The position numbers and the translations under genes are program-made. Shown piece after piece: positions 54,524 to 62,375 of a stretch of 64,000 nt of DNA; position 1 is the first letter of the stretch; each line of letters starts with the position of its first letter. The notes beneath the pieces were generated by a model, which was given only the letters and a program-made list of their open reading frames with translations, ran no database searches and was not told the origin of the DNA. This DNA comes from G965197005 sp965197005 (GTDB lineage: Bacteria > Pseudomonadota > Gammaproteobacteria > Pseudomonadales > Oceanobacteraceae): contig OZ239982.1 in NCBI GenBank assembly GCA_965197005.1, positions 1,302,001-1,366,000 of the forward strand, written 5' to 3'.

Positions 54524-55573
54524 ATGAAAAATAAAGTTTTAGTTGTTGGTCCTTCGTCTTCAGGAATACCTGGAGGACAGGTTACGCATATGGAAAACAT
54601 TAAATCATTATTTAATAATAAAGAGGTATGTTATTTCTATTCGTCTTCAGGAATGGAGGGCTCAGAATTGTTTTTTATAAAGGCAATAAGACTAATAAGA
54701 ACATGGATAGTGTTTCCATTTTCTCTAATTGGTAGAAAGGTTATTCATATCAATTCATCGTTTGATGTTAAAGCTTTGGTTAGAGATTTATATCTTTTCT
54801 TAGCAGCATGTATATTCGGTAAGAAACTTATTATTCAATATCATGGTGGCTCGCCAGATAAATTTTCACTGGTTAACAATAAAATAATAAAGAAATTACT
54901 ACAAAAGATTTTCTCTAGAAGCACAGTTCTGGTTTTAACTAGTGAGCAATTCTCATGGGTAGATAGAATGGGTGCTTATAGATTGGTGAGAATGAAAAAC
55001 TATGTGGATTTACCACAAATAAATAAAATAAAAAATGAGCGTTTTATTTTTTTATATATGGGTAGAATTATTAAGGAAAAAGGAATTTTTGATATTTTAA
55101 ACGCTGTAAAAATAGTTAGAAATTTAGATTTTGAAGTTAGAATATGTGGGAGCGGTGAGAATAAGTCAGATTTTCTTGATGCGATAAAAGAAAATAAACT
55201 AGAGGATAAAGTAAAATTCATAGGTAATGTATCTGGCAGTGCCAAACAGAAAGAGTTACAAGATTGTGATGTATTTTTATATCCTAGCTATTATCCAGAA
55301 GGCTTGCCATATTCTGTATTAGAAGCATTATCTTATAATTGCGCTGTAGTTTATACGGATTCAGGTGCTTTAAAAGAGCTATTAGAAAATGATGTAACTG
55401 GTATTAAGGTAGAAATGCAAAATCCAGATTCTTTAGCCACGGCAATGAAGCTAGTAATAGGTGAGCCTGCATATAGGCTGCGAATAGCAAGTAATGGTAG
55501 AAAATTGATTGAGAGCGAAATGTCGTTACCTATTTTGAAAAGAGAGTTGGAGCAGATTTGGCATGAAAATTAA
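54524..55573 (+). CDS. Glycosyltransferase family 4
   Basis: A 349-residue GT-B enzyme. The N-terminal domain starts VLVVGPSSSGIPGGQVTHM, and the C-terminal GT1-type domain has FLYMGRIIKEKGIFDIL, VRICGSGENK, and the nucleotide-binding PSYYPEGLPYSVLEALSYNCAVVYTDSG with the E-x7-E pair. It most likely adds one sugar to the repeat unit on the undecaprenyl carrier in the cytoplasm. The 3' end overlaps the next gene by 11 bases. Donor and acceptor are unknown. Confidence 0.88.
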   Translation: MKNKVLVVGPSSSGIPGGQVTHMENIKSLFNNKEVCYFYSSSGMEGSELFFIKAIRLIRTWIVFPFSLIGRKVIHINSSFDVKALVRDLYLFLAACIFGKKLIIQYHGGSPDKFSLVNNKIIKKLLQKIFSRSTVLVLTSEQFSWVDRMGAYRLVRMKNYVDLPQINKIKNERFIFLYMGRIIKEKGIFDILNAVKIVRNLDFEVRICGSGENKSDFLDAIKENKLEDKVKFIGNVSGSAKQKELQDCDVFLYPSYYPEGLPYSVLEALSYNCAVVYTDSGALKELLENDVTGIKVEMQNPDSLATAMKLVIGEPAYRLRIASNGRKLIESEMSLPILKRELEQIWHEN

Positions 55574-56732
55574 AGAGATATCTGCCCATGTCTTATCAAA
55601 TAGCACTATTGACAGTTTCAAAGGCTACGATCCTTTTGATGGTTTAAATAGTACGTTTTTTAAACTTATGCCTCTATTAAAAAAGGGACTGTTCGGACTC
55701 GCTTGGATTCAATTTCATAAGCGTTCTTTTATTAATTTTCGCCCTTTAATGGCGATACCTAAAGGCAGAAATCCTAAGGGTATTGCTTTATTTATTCTTG
55801 GCATGCTAGAAGACTATCGGCGCACTAAAGATGATTTATATCTCAATGAAGCACAGGAGCTGGCTGATTGGTTGTTAACTCAGCAATCTGATAAAACGGT
55901 ATGGAAACATGCCTGCTGGGGTTATCATTTTGACTGGAATGCACGGGCTTTTTTTGTGCCTAAAGGCAAACCGAATGTCATTACAACTGTCTATGTCGCC
56001 CAAGCTCTGTATGCTTTAGGCAAGCAAACGCATAACCAGCAGTATATAGATGTGGCATTTGATGCGGCTAACTTTATTGTTAATACACTTTATACGGAAG
56101 CAGATAATAGACAATTTTTTGCCTATATTCCTGATGAAAAGGCATTTGTGCATAATGCCAGCCTATGGGCGGCAGCTTGGGTTGCTTTTGTTGGGAAGAA
56201 AACAGCGAATGAAAAATTCAAGCAACTTGCTTTAGCTGTTGCTCGTCAGTCTATAGCAGAACAAACTACAGCAGGTGCATGGGTGTATGGTGCTAGAGAA
56301 CATCATCAATTTATTGATGGTTTTCATACAGGCTATAATCTTGAGGCTTTAAATATAATAGGTAACGCTTTAGAGACTAAAGAATTTGATGCTTCAATTA
56401 ACTTGGGGTTGGCTTACTATAAGCGTGAATTAATAACAGAAGATGGTATAGCTAAGTATTACCATCATAATCTTTATCCACTAGATATGCACTCGGTAAC
56501 ACAGGCGATTATTACCCTGATAAAAGTAGGTGGCACAGAAGAAGATTTTACACTGGCAAGCAAGGTGGCTAATAAAGCGATTGATACTTTGTATATGCCA
56601 CAGAAAAAACGCTTTGTATATCAAAGGAATAGATACTTTACTAATAGGATTAACTATATGCGTTGGACTCAGGCATGGGTGTATTACTCTTTTGCTATGT
56701 ATAACCGAATTGCTGATTATAAAGGGCTTTAA
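55563..56732 (+). CDS. VpsJ-like polysaccharide biosynthesis protein
   Basis: A 389-residue soluble protein rich in helices, with repeats such as 'YLNEAQELADWLLTQQSD' and 'AWVYGAREHHQFIDGFHTGYNLEAL', typical of an alpha/alpha-barrel like those of glycosidases and epimerases. It resembles proteins annotated as VpsJ in Vibrio exopolysaccharide loci. No catalytic role is established for that family. G+C rises again here compared with the three upstream genes. It ends two bases before the WecG/TagA gene. Confidence 0.65.
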   Translation: MKIKEISAHVLSNSTIDSFKGYDPFDGLNSTFFKLMPLLKKGLFGLAWIQFHKRSFINFRPLMAIPKGRNPKGIALFILGMLEDYRRTKDDLYLNEAQELADWLLTQQSDKTVWKHACWGYHFDWNARAFFVPKGKPNVITTVYVAQALYALGKQTHNQQYIDVAFDAANFIVNTLYTEADNRQFFAYIPDEKAFVHNASLWAAAWVAFVGKKTANEKFKQLALAVARQSIAEQTTAGAWVYGAREHHQFIDGFHTGYNLEALNIIGNALETKEFDASINLGLAYYKRELITEDGIAKYYHHNLYPLDMHSVTQAIITLIKVGGTEEDFTLASKVANKAIDTLYMPQKKRFVYQRNRYFTNRINYMRWTQAWVYYSFAMYNRIADYKGL

Positions 56733-56733
56733 A

Positions 56734-57468
56734 ATGCAACGTATTCATTTTTTAGGTTCGCCTATGGACTCTGCCACTATGCAAGAAACCGTTGCAGTTA
56801 TTGCAGATAGAATTGAGAAAAAGCATTTTTTGCAGCATGTAGTTGTTAATGTTGCTAAGTTAGTGAATATGCAGCAAGACAAACAACTTGCCGAGTCTGT
56901 TACTGCTTGCGATTTAATTAATATTGATGGCATGGGGGTGGTGCTTGGTGCTCGTTTTTTAGGGCATGATGTGCCTGAGCGTGTTGCTGGAGTGGATTTA
57001 TTTCATAATTTACTCGCCATGAGTGCAGATAAAGGATTTTCTGTTTTTTTATTAGGGGCAAAACAAGAGATAGTAGCGCAGACTGCCAATAAGGTGGCTG
57101 AGCTTTATCCTAAATTAAATATTGCTGGTTTTCATCATGGTTATTTTTGGGACGATGAGCAAGCCATTGTTGATAAAATTAAAGCCTCTGGCGCAAGGTT
57201 ATTATTTGTTGCCATTACTTCCCCTAAAAAGGAAAATTTCATTAATAAATACCAAGACCAACTGGGTGTTGATTTTGTAATGGGTGTTGGTGGTACATTT
57301 GACGTAGTAGCAGGTAAGGTAAAACGTGCCCCTTTATGGATGCAAAAATACGGTTTAGAGTGGCTATACCGAGTAATCCAAGAACCCAAACGCATGTGGA
57401 AGCGTTATTTAGTAACCAATTCAACATTTGCTTGGCTGCTGTTTAAAGAGAAATTTTTAGGCAAATAA
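56734..57468 (+). CDS. WecG/TagA/CpsF family glycosyltransferase (GT26)
   Basis: A 244-residue GT26 enzyme, the family that moves N-acetylmannosamine or its uronic acid to a lipid-linked GlcNAc. Motifs are 'VVVNVAKLVNMQQDKQLAESV', 'CDLINIDGMGVVLGARFLG', 'ERVAGVDLF', 'FLLGAKQEIVAQTANKV' and 'MGVGGTFDVVAGKVKRAPLWMQKYGLEWLYRVIQEPKRMWKRY'. I chose ATG 56734; the longer frame to 56530 lies inside the VpsJ-like gene. With WecB and WecC in the same locus, a ManNAc(A) donor is a reasonable guess. Confidence 0.92.
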   Translation: MQRIHFLGSPMDSATMQETVAVIADRIEKKHFLQHVVVNVAKLVNMQQDKQLAESVTACDLINIDGMGVVLGARFLGHDVPERVAGVDLFHNLLAMSADKGFSVFLLGAKQEIVAQTANKVAELYPKLNIAGFHHGYFWDDEQAIVDKIKASGARLLFVAITSPKKENFINKYQDQLGVDFVMGVGGTFDVVAGKVKRAPLWMQKYGLEWLYRVIQEPKRMWKRYLVTNSTFAWLLFKEKFLGK

Positions 57469-57633
57469 ATCACTCTTGGTTATTGGCTTACATATTTTGT
57501 TTTTATTATCTGCGCTTTGAAGATAAATATGGGCGAGCTTGAGCTGTTTATGTGGCGCTGACTTGTGGCTAAAATTGCTTTTTGCATATTTTAAAATAGC
57601 ATTTTATTTTTTATTGGCTATAGGGTTGTTGTT

Positions 57634-58085
57634 ATGACAGATATTTCTTTGGATTATGCGGGTTTTTGGCGGCGCACGGCAGCTTATATGATTGATTATT
57701 TCATATTGGCTTTTTTTATGTTCAAATTTATGGTTTTATTTTAAGTCCAACAATAATTCGTATACAGCTGAATGAGTCTGTTTCCCATACGGAGTATTTG
57801 CTTTACTTGGGAGGCGTTTTTTTAAGTATTTTAATTTTACAGTGGGCATATTTTATTGCTATGGAAGCCTCGCCGTTAAAAGCAAGTTGTGGCAAATTGC
57901 TCGCTGGTCTGTATGTAACTAATCTTGAGGGTGGGCGTATTAGTCTTGCTCAAGCTAACAGTCGATTTTTTGGTAAATTTTTATCTGCTCTTATTTTGTG
58001 TGTGGGGTTTGTGATGGCTGTATTTACGCACCAAAAACAGGCGTTGCACGATATGATTGCTTATACCTTGGTATTAAAAAAATAG
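57634..58085 (+). pseudogene. RDD family membrane protein, frameshifted
   Basis: The first part reads MTDISLDYAGFWRRTAAYMIDYFILAFF, a typical RDD start, then stops at 57744. The rest is open in another frame (YVQIYGFILSPTIIRIQ..., then LGGVFLSILILQWAYF and LKASCGKLLAGLYVTNLEGGRISLAQAN.RF, KQALHDMIAYTLV). Adding one T in the run of seven at 57711-57717 would join both into about 150 residues with two to three membrane helices. So this is either a pseudogene, a homopolymer switch or a sequencing error. RDD function is mostly unknown. The array at 58100 follows the stop. Confidence 0.78.
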
Positions 58086-58099
58086 CAGGATTTAGTCTT

Positions 58100-58182
58100 G
58101 TGCCCTCTGCCCTCTGCCCTCTGCCCTCTGCCCTCTGCCCTCTGCCCTCTGCCCTCTGCCCTCTGACCTCTGCCCCCTGCCT
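58100..58182. repeat. Heptanucleotide array (GCCCTCT)
   Basis: About ten units of GCCCTCT with a few variants (GACCTCT, GCCCCCT). It belongs to the same family as the arrays near 19.6-19.8 and 22.8 kb but has no palindrome. It separates the RDD gene from the convergent DUF748 gene, whose stop is at 58186. Confidence 0.92.
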
Positions 58183-58185
58183 CCT

Positions 58186-60444
58186 TTAAAACCCTAACAG
58201 CACCTGATTATCTTTACCCTGTTTGCCTTTGCAGGTTACAACTCTGGGAGCGAGGTTGGCTTGCTGTTGGCTAAGGTGCTGTTTGACTTGTTGGGCGAGT
58301 GCTTGGGCTTTATTTTGCCAGTGCTCACCAGCTATAACTTGTGGACAAACTTTTAGCTGCAAGCTGTTATTGGTGTGCATCATTTGAGCAATTTTATTTA
58401 GATAAGTGCGCTGCTGGCGGTTTAGTTTGTCGCTATTTGTGGCAAATTTAAGTGGTTTTAAACGAATGCTAAAGAGCAATTCATTACCAACTTCAACGGC
58501 GGCAATAACTGCCCCTACGGGGTTTAATATGTATTTTAAATAGCTCATGGAGGCTTTTACTAAAATGTCTTGTAAAAATTGGCTGGCAATACCACTTATG
58601 CCAATTTCGGGATTATTCAAGTTGCCACTTAGGGGAAACGCTATATTAACTTGTTTTTCATCGTTGCTCATTAGCTCTAAGGCGGTGTTAATGGGGATTT
58701 TAAGCTGCTGGCTTAGGCGTTTAATCAGTGCTTGGTTGACGGGGGTAAATTGGCTGTTGCGTAAGTTAAGTTTGCCTATACCCTGTAGTTGACCTTGGTT
58801 AAGTTTGGCATTGAGGTCTAAAGCTAACATGCCATGCTCTACCTGATAGCCTAGGCTTTTTTGCATATAACCAGAAAGCGGTACTAAATTTAGCTGTTGT
58901 ATCCTTAGGTTGAGCTTTCCTGTGCTGCGTATTTGTGGGCTGATATCTGCTTTTATTTGTATGTGATTAAACTTATCCATCGCACCGAGCAATTCTAGTT
59001 TAACGGGGGTTTTTTGTTGTGTATCTAGCTGGCTAAGTTTGAATTTTTGCAGTTTAAGCTCTTGATTTATATTGGGCATTACGGCTTGGTCGTGCCAATA
59101 AATATAACTGCTATCGCTTTGGGTTAATTCGCTTAAACGTAGATAAAAAGGCGTTTTATGGGGGGCTTTGCTTGGGTCTTTAGGCTTTTTTGGCTGTGTT
59201 TTGGGTAGCCCGACGAGTTGCCCTTGTGGATTGCGTTTAAGCCAAACCTTAAGCCCGCTAAAGGTTTGTTTCCCTAGGGTAAGTATTTGATTTTGATAGT
59301 TAATATCTTGGCTTTGGTATGCTTTAAGCTGCATTGTTTGGCGGTTGCTTTGTTGTATATTTAATTCTTCTAAGTTTATTTGTTGCAAGTTTAACATTGG
59401 ATTTTTAAATACCATTTGTTGCACATTAAGCTGGTTAAGTTGTATTTCTATGGGGTCTGCTGGCTTTTGTGCAACGCTTAGGTGTATCTGCTTTGCCTGT
59501 AGTGCTGAGAGTTGAACGGTTTTTGCTTGCCGCTGGATATCGGTAAGTTGCATTTGTTGAATATAAACCATGGGTTCGCTGCTTTGGCTCTGATTGTTAT
59601 CGTTAGATGGGCGAATAAGACGAGTAAGCGAGAGTTCGTTTAGGTTGATGGCATCTATCTGTTGCGTTTCTAACTTGGCGATAACCTGTTTAATACTGGC
59701 TTGTTCAAGCTGGAGTTGGTGGCTGTTTTGCAGGCGCATAAATAAGGATTGTAACTGCGCTGAGAAGATGACATAGGGCTGCTTATTAGGCTGCATAACC
59801 TGCCCTTTTAGTTTGAGCGTTAAAGGTGCAAGCAGGGTTAGTTGCTGATCAAGTCTGCCTTGTTGCAGGTTAATATTGAGTGTAAAGGGTGCACTGTGTG
59901 CTGTGCTGCTGTCTAGTTGCTTTAGTTTAAATTTTTCAATATTAAATTTGATATGGCTGTTTGGTTTGTTTAATTGGGCGTTAATTTGATTGTCTATTAA
60001 CTCTAGGTTGTCTATTTTGAGCTGCCATTTTAGGCTCTTGTTAGGCTTTTTAGAGGCTTTTTGTGGTGCAGATAAGTCTATTGTTACCCCTGCAATGTGT
60101 AGCTTGTTTTGCTGTTTATTTATATCTAAGTTCGTTCCTAGTACATACAGCTCTTGTATGTCGATGCGCTGCTGCAACAAAGCCCAAGGATTGAGGTTAA
60201 TATAGAGTTTGTCGATGTGGTTAGTGCGCCCTAAAAAGCGGGCTTTAATTTCTTTGAGGGTTATGCTTGCGTTAAACCATGAGAGGGAAATATCACCAAT
60301 ATCAAGTAGGTAATCATCGCCTTGTTGCCGATAATATTGGCTAATCTGCTGACGTGCAATCATGGGTAAAATAAGTGCAATTGATATTATTACAAGCAAT
60401 AAAACAATACTAACCCAGCGTAAAGTCCTTTTTATTTTTTGCAT
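58186..60444 (-). CDS. DUF748 domain-containing (AsmA-like) protein
   Basis: A 752-residue protein with one N-terminal membrane helix (about residues 9-30, WVSIVLLLVIISIALILPMIA) and a long periplasmic part that begins 'YLLDIGDISLSWFNASITLKEIKARF', the DUF748/AsmA pattern of a beta-groove protein. Related proteins are suggested to help lipid transport or envelope homeostasis. The C-terminal part ends with an OmpA-like look ('FATNSDKLNRQQRTYLNKIAQMM'). ATG 60444 is preferred because GGAG lies 6 bases upstream; ATG 60456 is an alternative. It overlaps recD by 13 bases, an unusual neighbour. Confidence 0.75.
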   Translation of the reverse strand: MQKIKRTLRWVSIVLLLVIISIALILPMIARQQISQYYRQQGDDYLLDIGDISLSWFNASITLKEIKARFLGRTNHIDKLYINLNPWALLQQRIDIQELYVLGTNLDINKQQNKLHIAGVTIDLSAPQKASKKPNKSLKWQLKIDNLELIDNQINAQLNKPNSHIKFNIEKFKLKQLDSSTAHSAPFTLNINLQQGRLDQQLTLLAPLTLKLKGQVMQPNKQPYVIFSAQLQSLFMRLQNSHQLQLEQASIKQVIAKLETQQIDAINLNELSLTRLIRPSNDNNQSQSSEPMVYIQQMQLTDIQRQAKTVQLSALQAKQIHLSVAQKPADPIEIQLNQLNVQQMVFKNPMLNLQQINLEELNIQQSNRQTMQLKAYQSQDINYQNQILTLGKQTFSGLKVWLKRNPQGQLVGLPKTQPKKPKDPSKAPHKTPFYLRLSELTQSDSSYIYWHDQAVMPNINQELKLQKFKLSQLDTQQKTPVKLELLGAMDKFNHIQIKADISPQIRSTGKLNLRIQQLNLVPLSGYMQKSLGYQVEHGMLALDLNAKLNQGQLQGIGKLNLRNSQFTPVNQALIKRLSQQLKIPINTALELMSNDEKQVNIAFPLSGNLNNPEIGISGIASQFLQDILVKASMSYLKYILNPVGAVIAAVEVGNELLFSIRLKPLKFATNSDKLNRQQRTYLNKIAQMMHTNNSLQLKVCPQVIAGEHWQNKAQALAQQVKQHLSQQQANLAPRVVTCKGKQGKDNQVLLGF

Positions 60445-62375
60445 GTGTTGCTCCATAGTTGAGGTAGTAAGCCGCTGGCTCTTAGGCTTTTATGTTGTAT
60501 GCTTTGGCTTAAACATTCACTGTTTGCGATAAGGCTAAATTGCTGTTTGGCACGAGTTAAGGCGGTATAAATAAGTTGTCTATTTAATAGCGGCAGCCAG
60601 TTATCGGGCAGAACCAGTAATACTTGTTTAAATTCTGAACCTTGGCTTTTGTGTACCGTCATGGCAAAGGCACTTTGGTGCTTTGGTAGGCGTGAGGGCA
60701 TGACTGCGTGCATGCTGCCATCACTTTGATGAAAATATGCAAGTAATTTATGTGGGTTGTCGTAGGCAGGTAAGATAATGCCTAAGTCTCCATTAAATAG
60801 ATTTAAGTCTGGGCTATTTTGCAGCACCATAATCGGCTGTCCGCTATAGTGCGTTGCTAGTGAGGCGGGTAATATGCCTCTGTTTTGTAGTTGCTTTTGC
60901 GCCCACAAATTAAGGTCTGTTACCGAGGCGTTACCTTCTTTGGCGGCAACTAAAATCTGCTGTTCATTGAGTGCATCTAACATGGCTAACGGGGAGATGT
61001 TCTGCCCTTGTTGTTGTGCTTGCATCAGTTCAATATAGGTGCTTAATCCTTGATAAAAGTCGTTAATATTGCTTTGTTGGTGTTTAAATTGCTGCCAGTT
61101 TCCTGGATACCATTTAAGCTCTTGGTTTTGTTCTTGTAATAAATTTAGGCTTTGTTGGCTATTACCTTGGTTAATGGCGGTGGCGAGTTTGCCTATGCCT
61201 GAGTGGGCATGAAAGCGGTAGGATTGTTGCAGTTTGATAACCTGTTCGCTAAGAATGCCCTGTACTAAAGGTCGTTGCTTTGTGGCTGTTTTAGGTGTGG
61301 GTATTGCCAGTTTTTCTGCGAGTTGATTAAGCATGACAGATTGCTGAATATGCTCTCCTGCGGCGGTCATGTCTGCTAATACAGAGCCAACTTCCACTGA
61401 GCTAAGTTGATTTTCATCGCCTAAAAGTATTAATCCTGCATCTGGTTTTAAGGCGTTAAGTAGGTGGCTTAACATGGGTAAATCGAGCATGGAGGCTTCA
61501 TCAACAATGACTAAATCTGCTCTTATCGGGTTGTCTTGATTGTGTTTTATACGTCCATCAAAACCAATACCTAGTAGACGGTGTAAGGTGCTGCTGCTTT
61601 GCGGTAATGGTAGGTCTGCTAGCATGGGCATACGTTCTTGGGTTAGGCGTAAGGACTCTAGCATACGGGCGGCGGCTTTACCGGTGGGGGCACTTAGGGC
61701 AATCTGTAGTTTGTTTTGTTGCTTTAATAATGCGGCTAACAGTTTGGCAACGGTGGTGGTTTTACCAGTACCTGGCCCTCCTGTAATAATACAAAGGGGT
61801 TTGATGCAGGCACAGGCTGCTGCAATTTTTTGCCAGTCTATGTCTTCACTTGTGGCAAACAGTGTTTGTAAGTCTGTTTTAAGCTGCGCCATATTTAGTT
61901 TTCGGGTTTGCGGTGCCCGTTTTAGTAGTTGCGTATAAACCTGCTGTTGGTATTGGTAATAACGGGCAAAGTATAAAAATTCGCCTGCTTTAACCAGCGG
62001 TTTGAGTTCGCTTGGGTTGTTTTGTGTTGTGATTAAATAAAAGTCTGCCAAGCGTTGATTAAGTGTGCTATCAACTTCTGTTTGTAGCCAGTTTTTGCCA
62101 TAGTCGTGTAGGCTTAAGCAGGTCTGTCCTTTTGCCATGCTATAACGCAATGCCAGCACTAAAAGAACCAGTGCATATTGTTGCTCAAGGTTTAAATTAG
62201 GCTGATAGTGCAGTTCATAGTCCAGCAGTTGCTGTGCTAAAAACCAATCAAAACTACTGCTTAGGGCAAAGTGATTGTGCTGCCTAAGTAAGGCTTGTAA
62301 ATCTGGATTGTTAGCGAAGATAAGCTGACTATCACGCTCGGCTAACAGGGCTTTAGAGGTTACATCAGTGTGCAT
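60432..62375 (-). CDS. recD: Exodeoxyribonuclease V alpha subunit RecD
   Basis: RecD is the fast 5' to 3' helicase of RecBCD. It has 647 residues from ATG 62375; a longer frame to 62432 lies inside recB. Walker A GGPGTGKTTTVAKLLA is near residue 220, Walker B LVIVDEASMLDLPML and motif III LLGDENQLSSVEVG follow, with FAMTVHKSQGSEF and YTALTRAKQQFS at the C-terminus. It overlaps recB by 11 bases and DUF748 by 13. recC is not in the window and should lie beyond the right edge. Confidence 0.95.
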   Translation of the reverse strand: MHTDVTSKALLAERDSQLIFANNPDLQALLRQHNHFALSSSFDWFLAQQLLDYELHYQPNLNLEQQYALVLLVLALRYSMAKGQTCLSLHDYGKNWLQTEVDSTLNQRLADFYLITTQNNPSELKPLVKAGEFLYFARYYQYQQQVYTQLLKRAPQTRKLNMAQLKTDLQTLFATSEDIDWQKIAAACACIKPLCIITGGPGTGKTTTVAKLLAALLKQQNKLQIALSAPTGKAAARMLESLRLTQERMPMLADLPLPQSSSTLHRLLGIGFDGRIKHNQDNPIRADLVIVDEASMLDLPMLSHLLNALKPDAGLILLGDENQLSSVEVGSVLADMTAAGEHIQQSVMLNQLAEKLAIPTPKTATKQRPLVQGILSEQVIKLQQSYRFHAHSGIGKLATAINQGNSQQSLNLLQEQNQELKWYPGNWQQFKHQQSNINDFYQGLSTYIELMQAQQQGQNISPLAMLDALNEQQILVAAKEGNASVTDLNLWAQKQLQNRGILPASLATHYSGQPIMVLQNSPDLNLFNGDLGIILPAYDNPHKLLAYFHQSDGSMHAVMPSRLPKHQSAFAMTVHKSQGSEFKQVLLVLPDNWLPLLNRQLIYTALTRAKQQFSLIANSECLSQSIQHKSLRASGLLPQLWSNTCKK

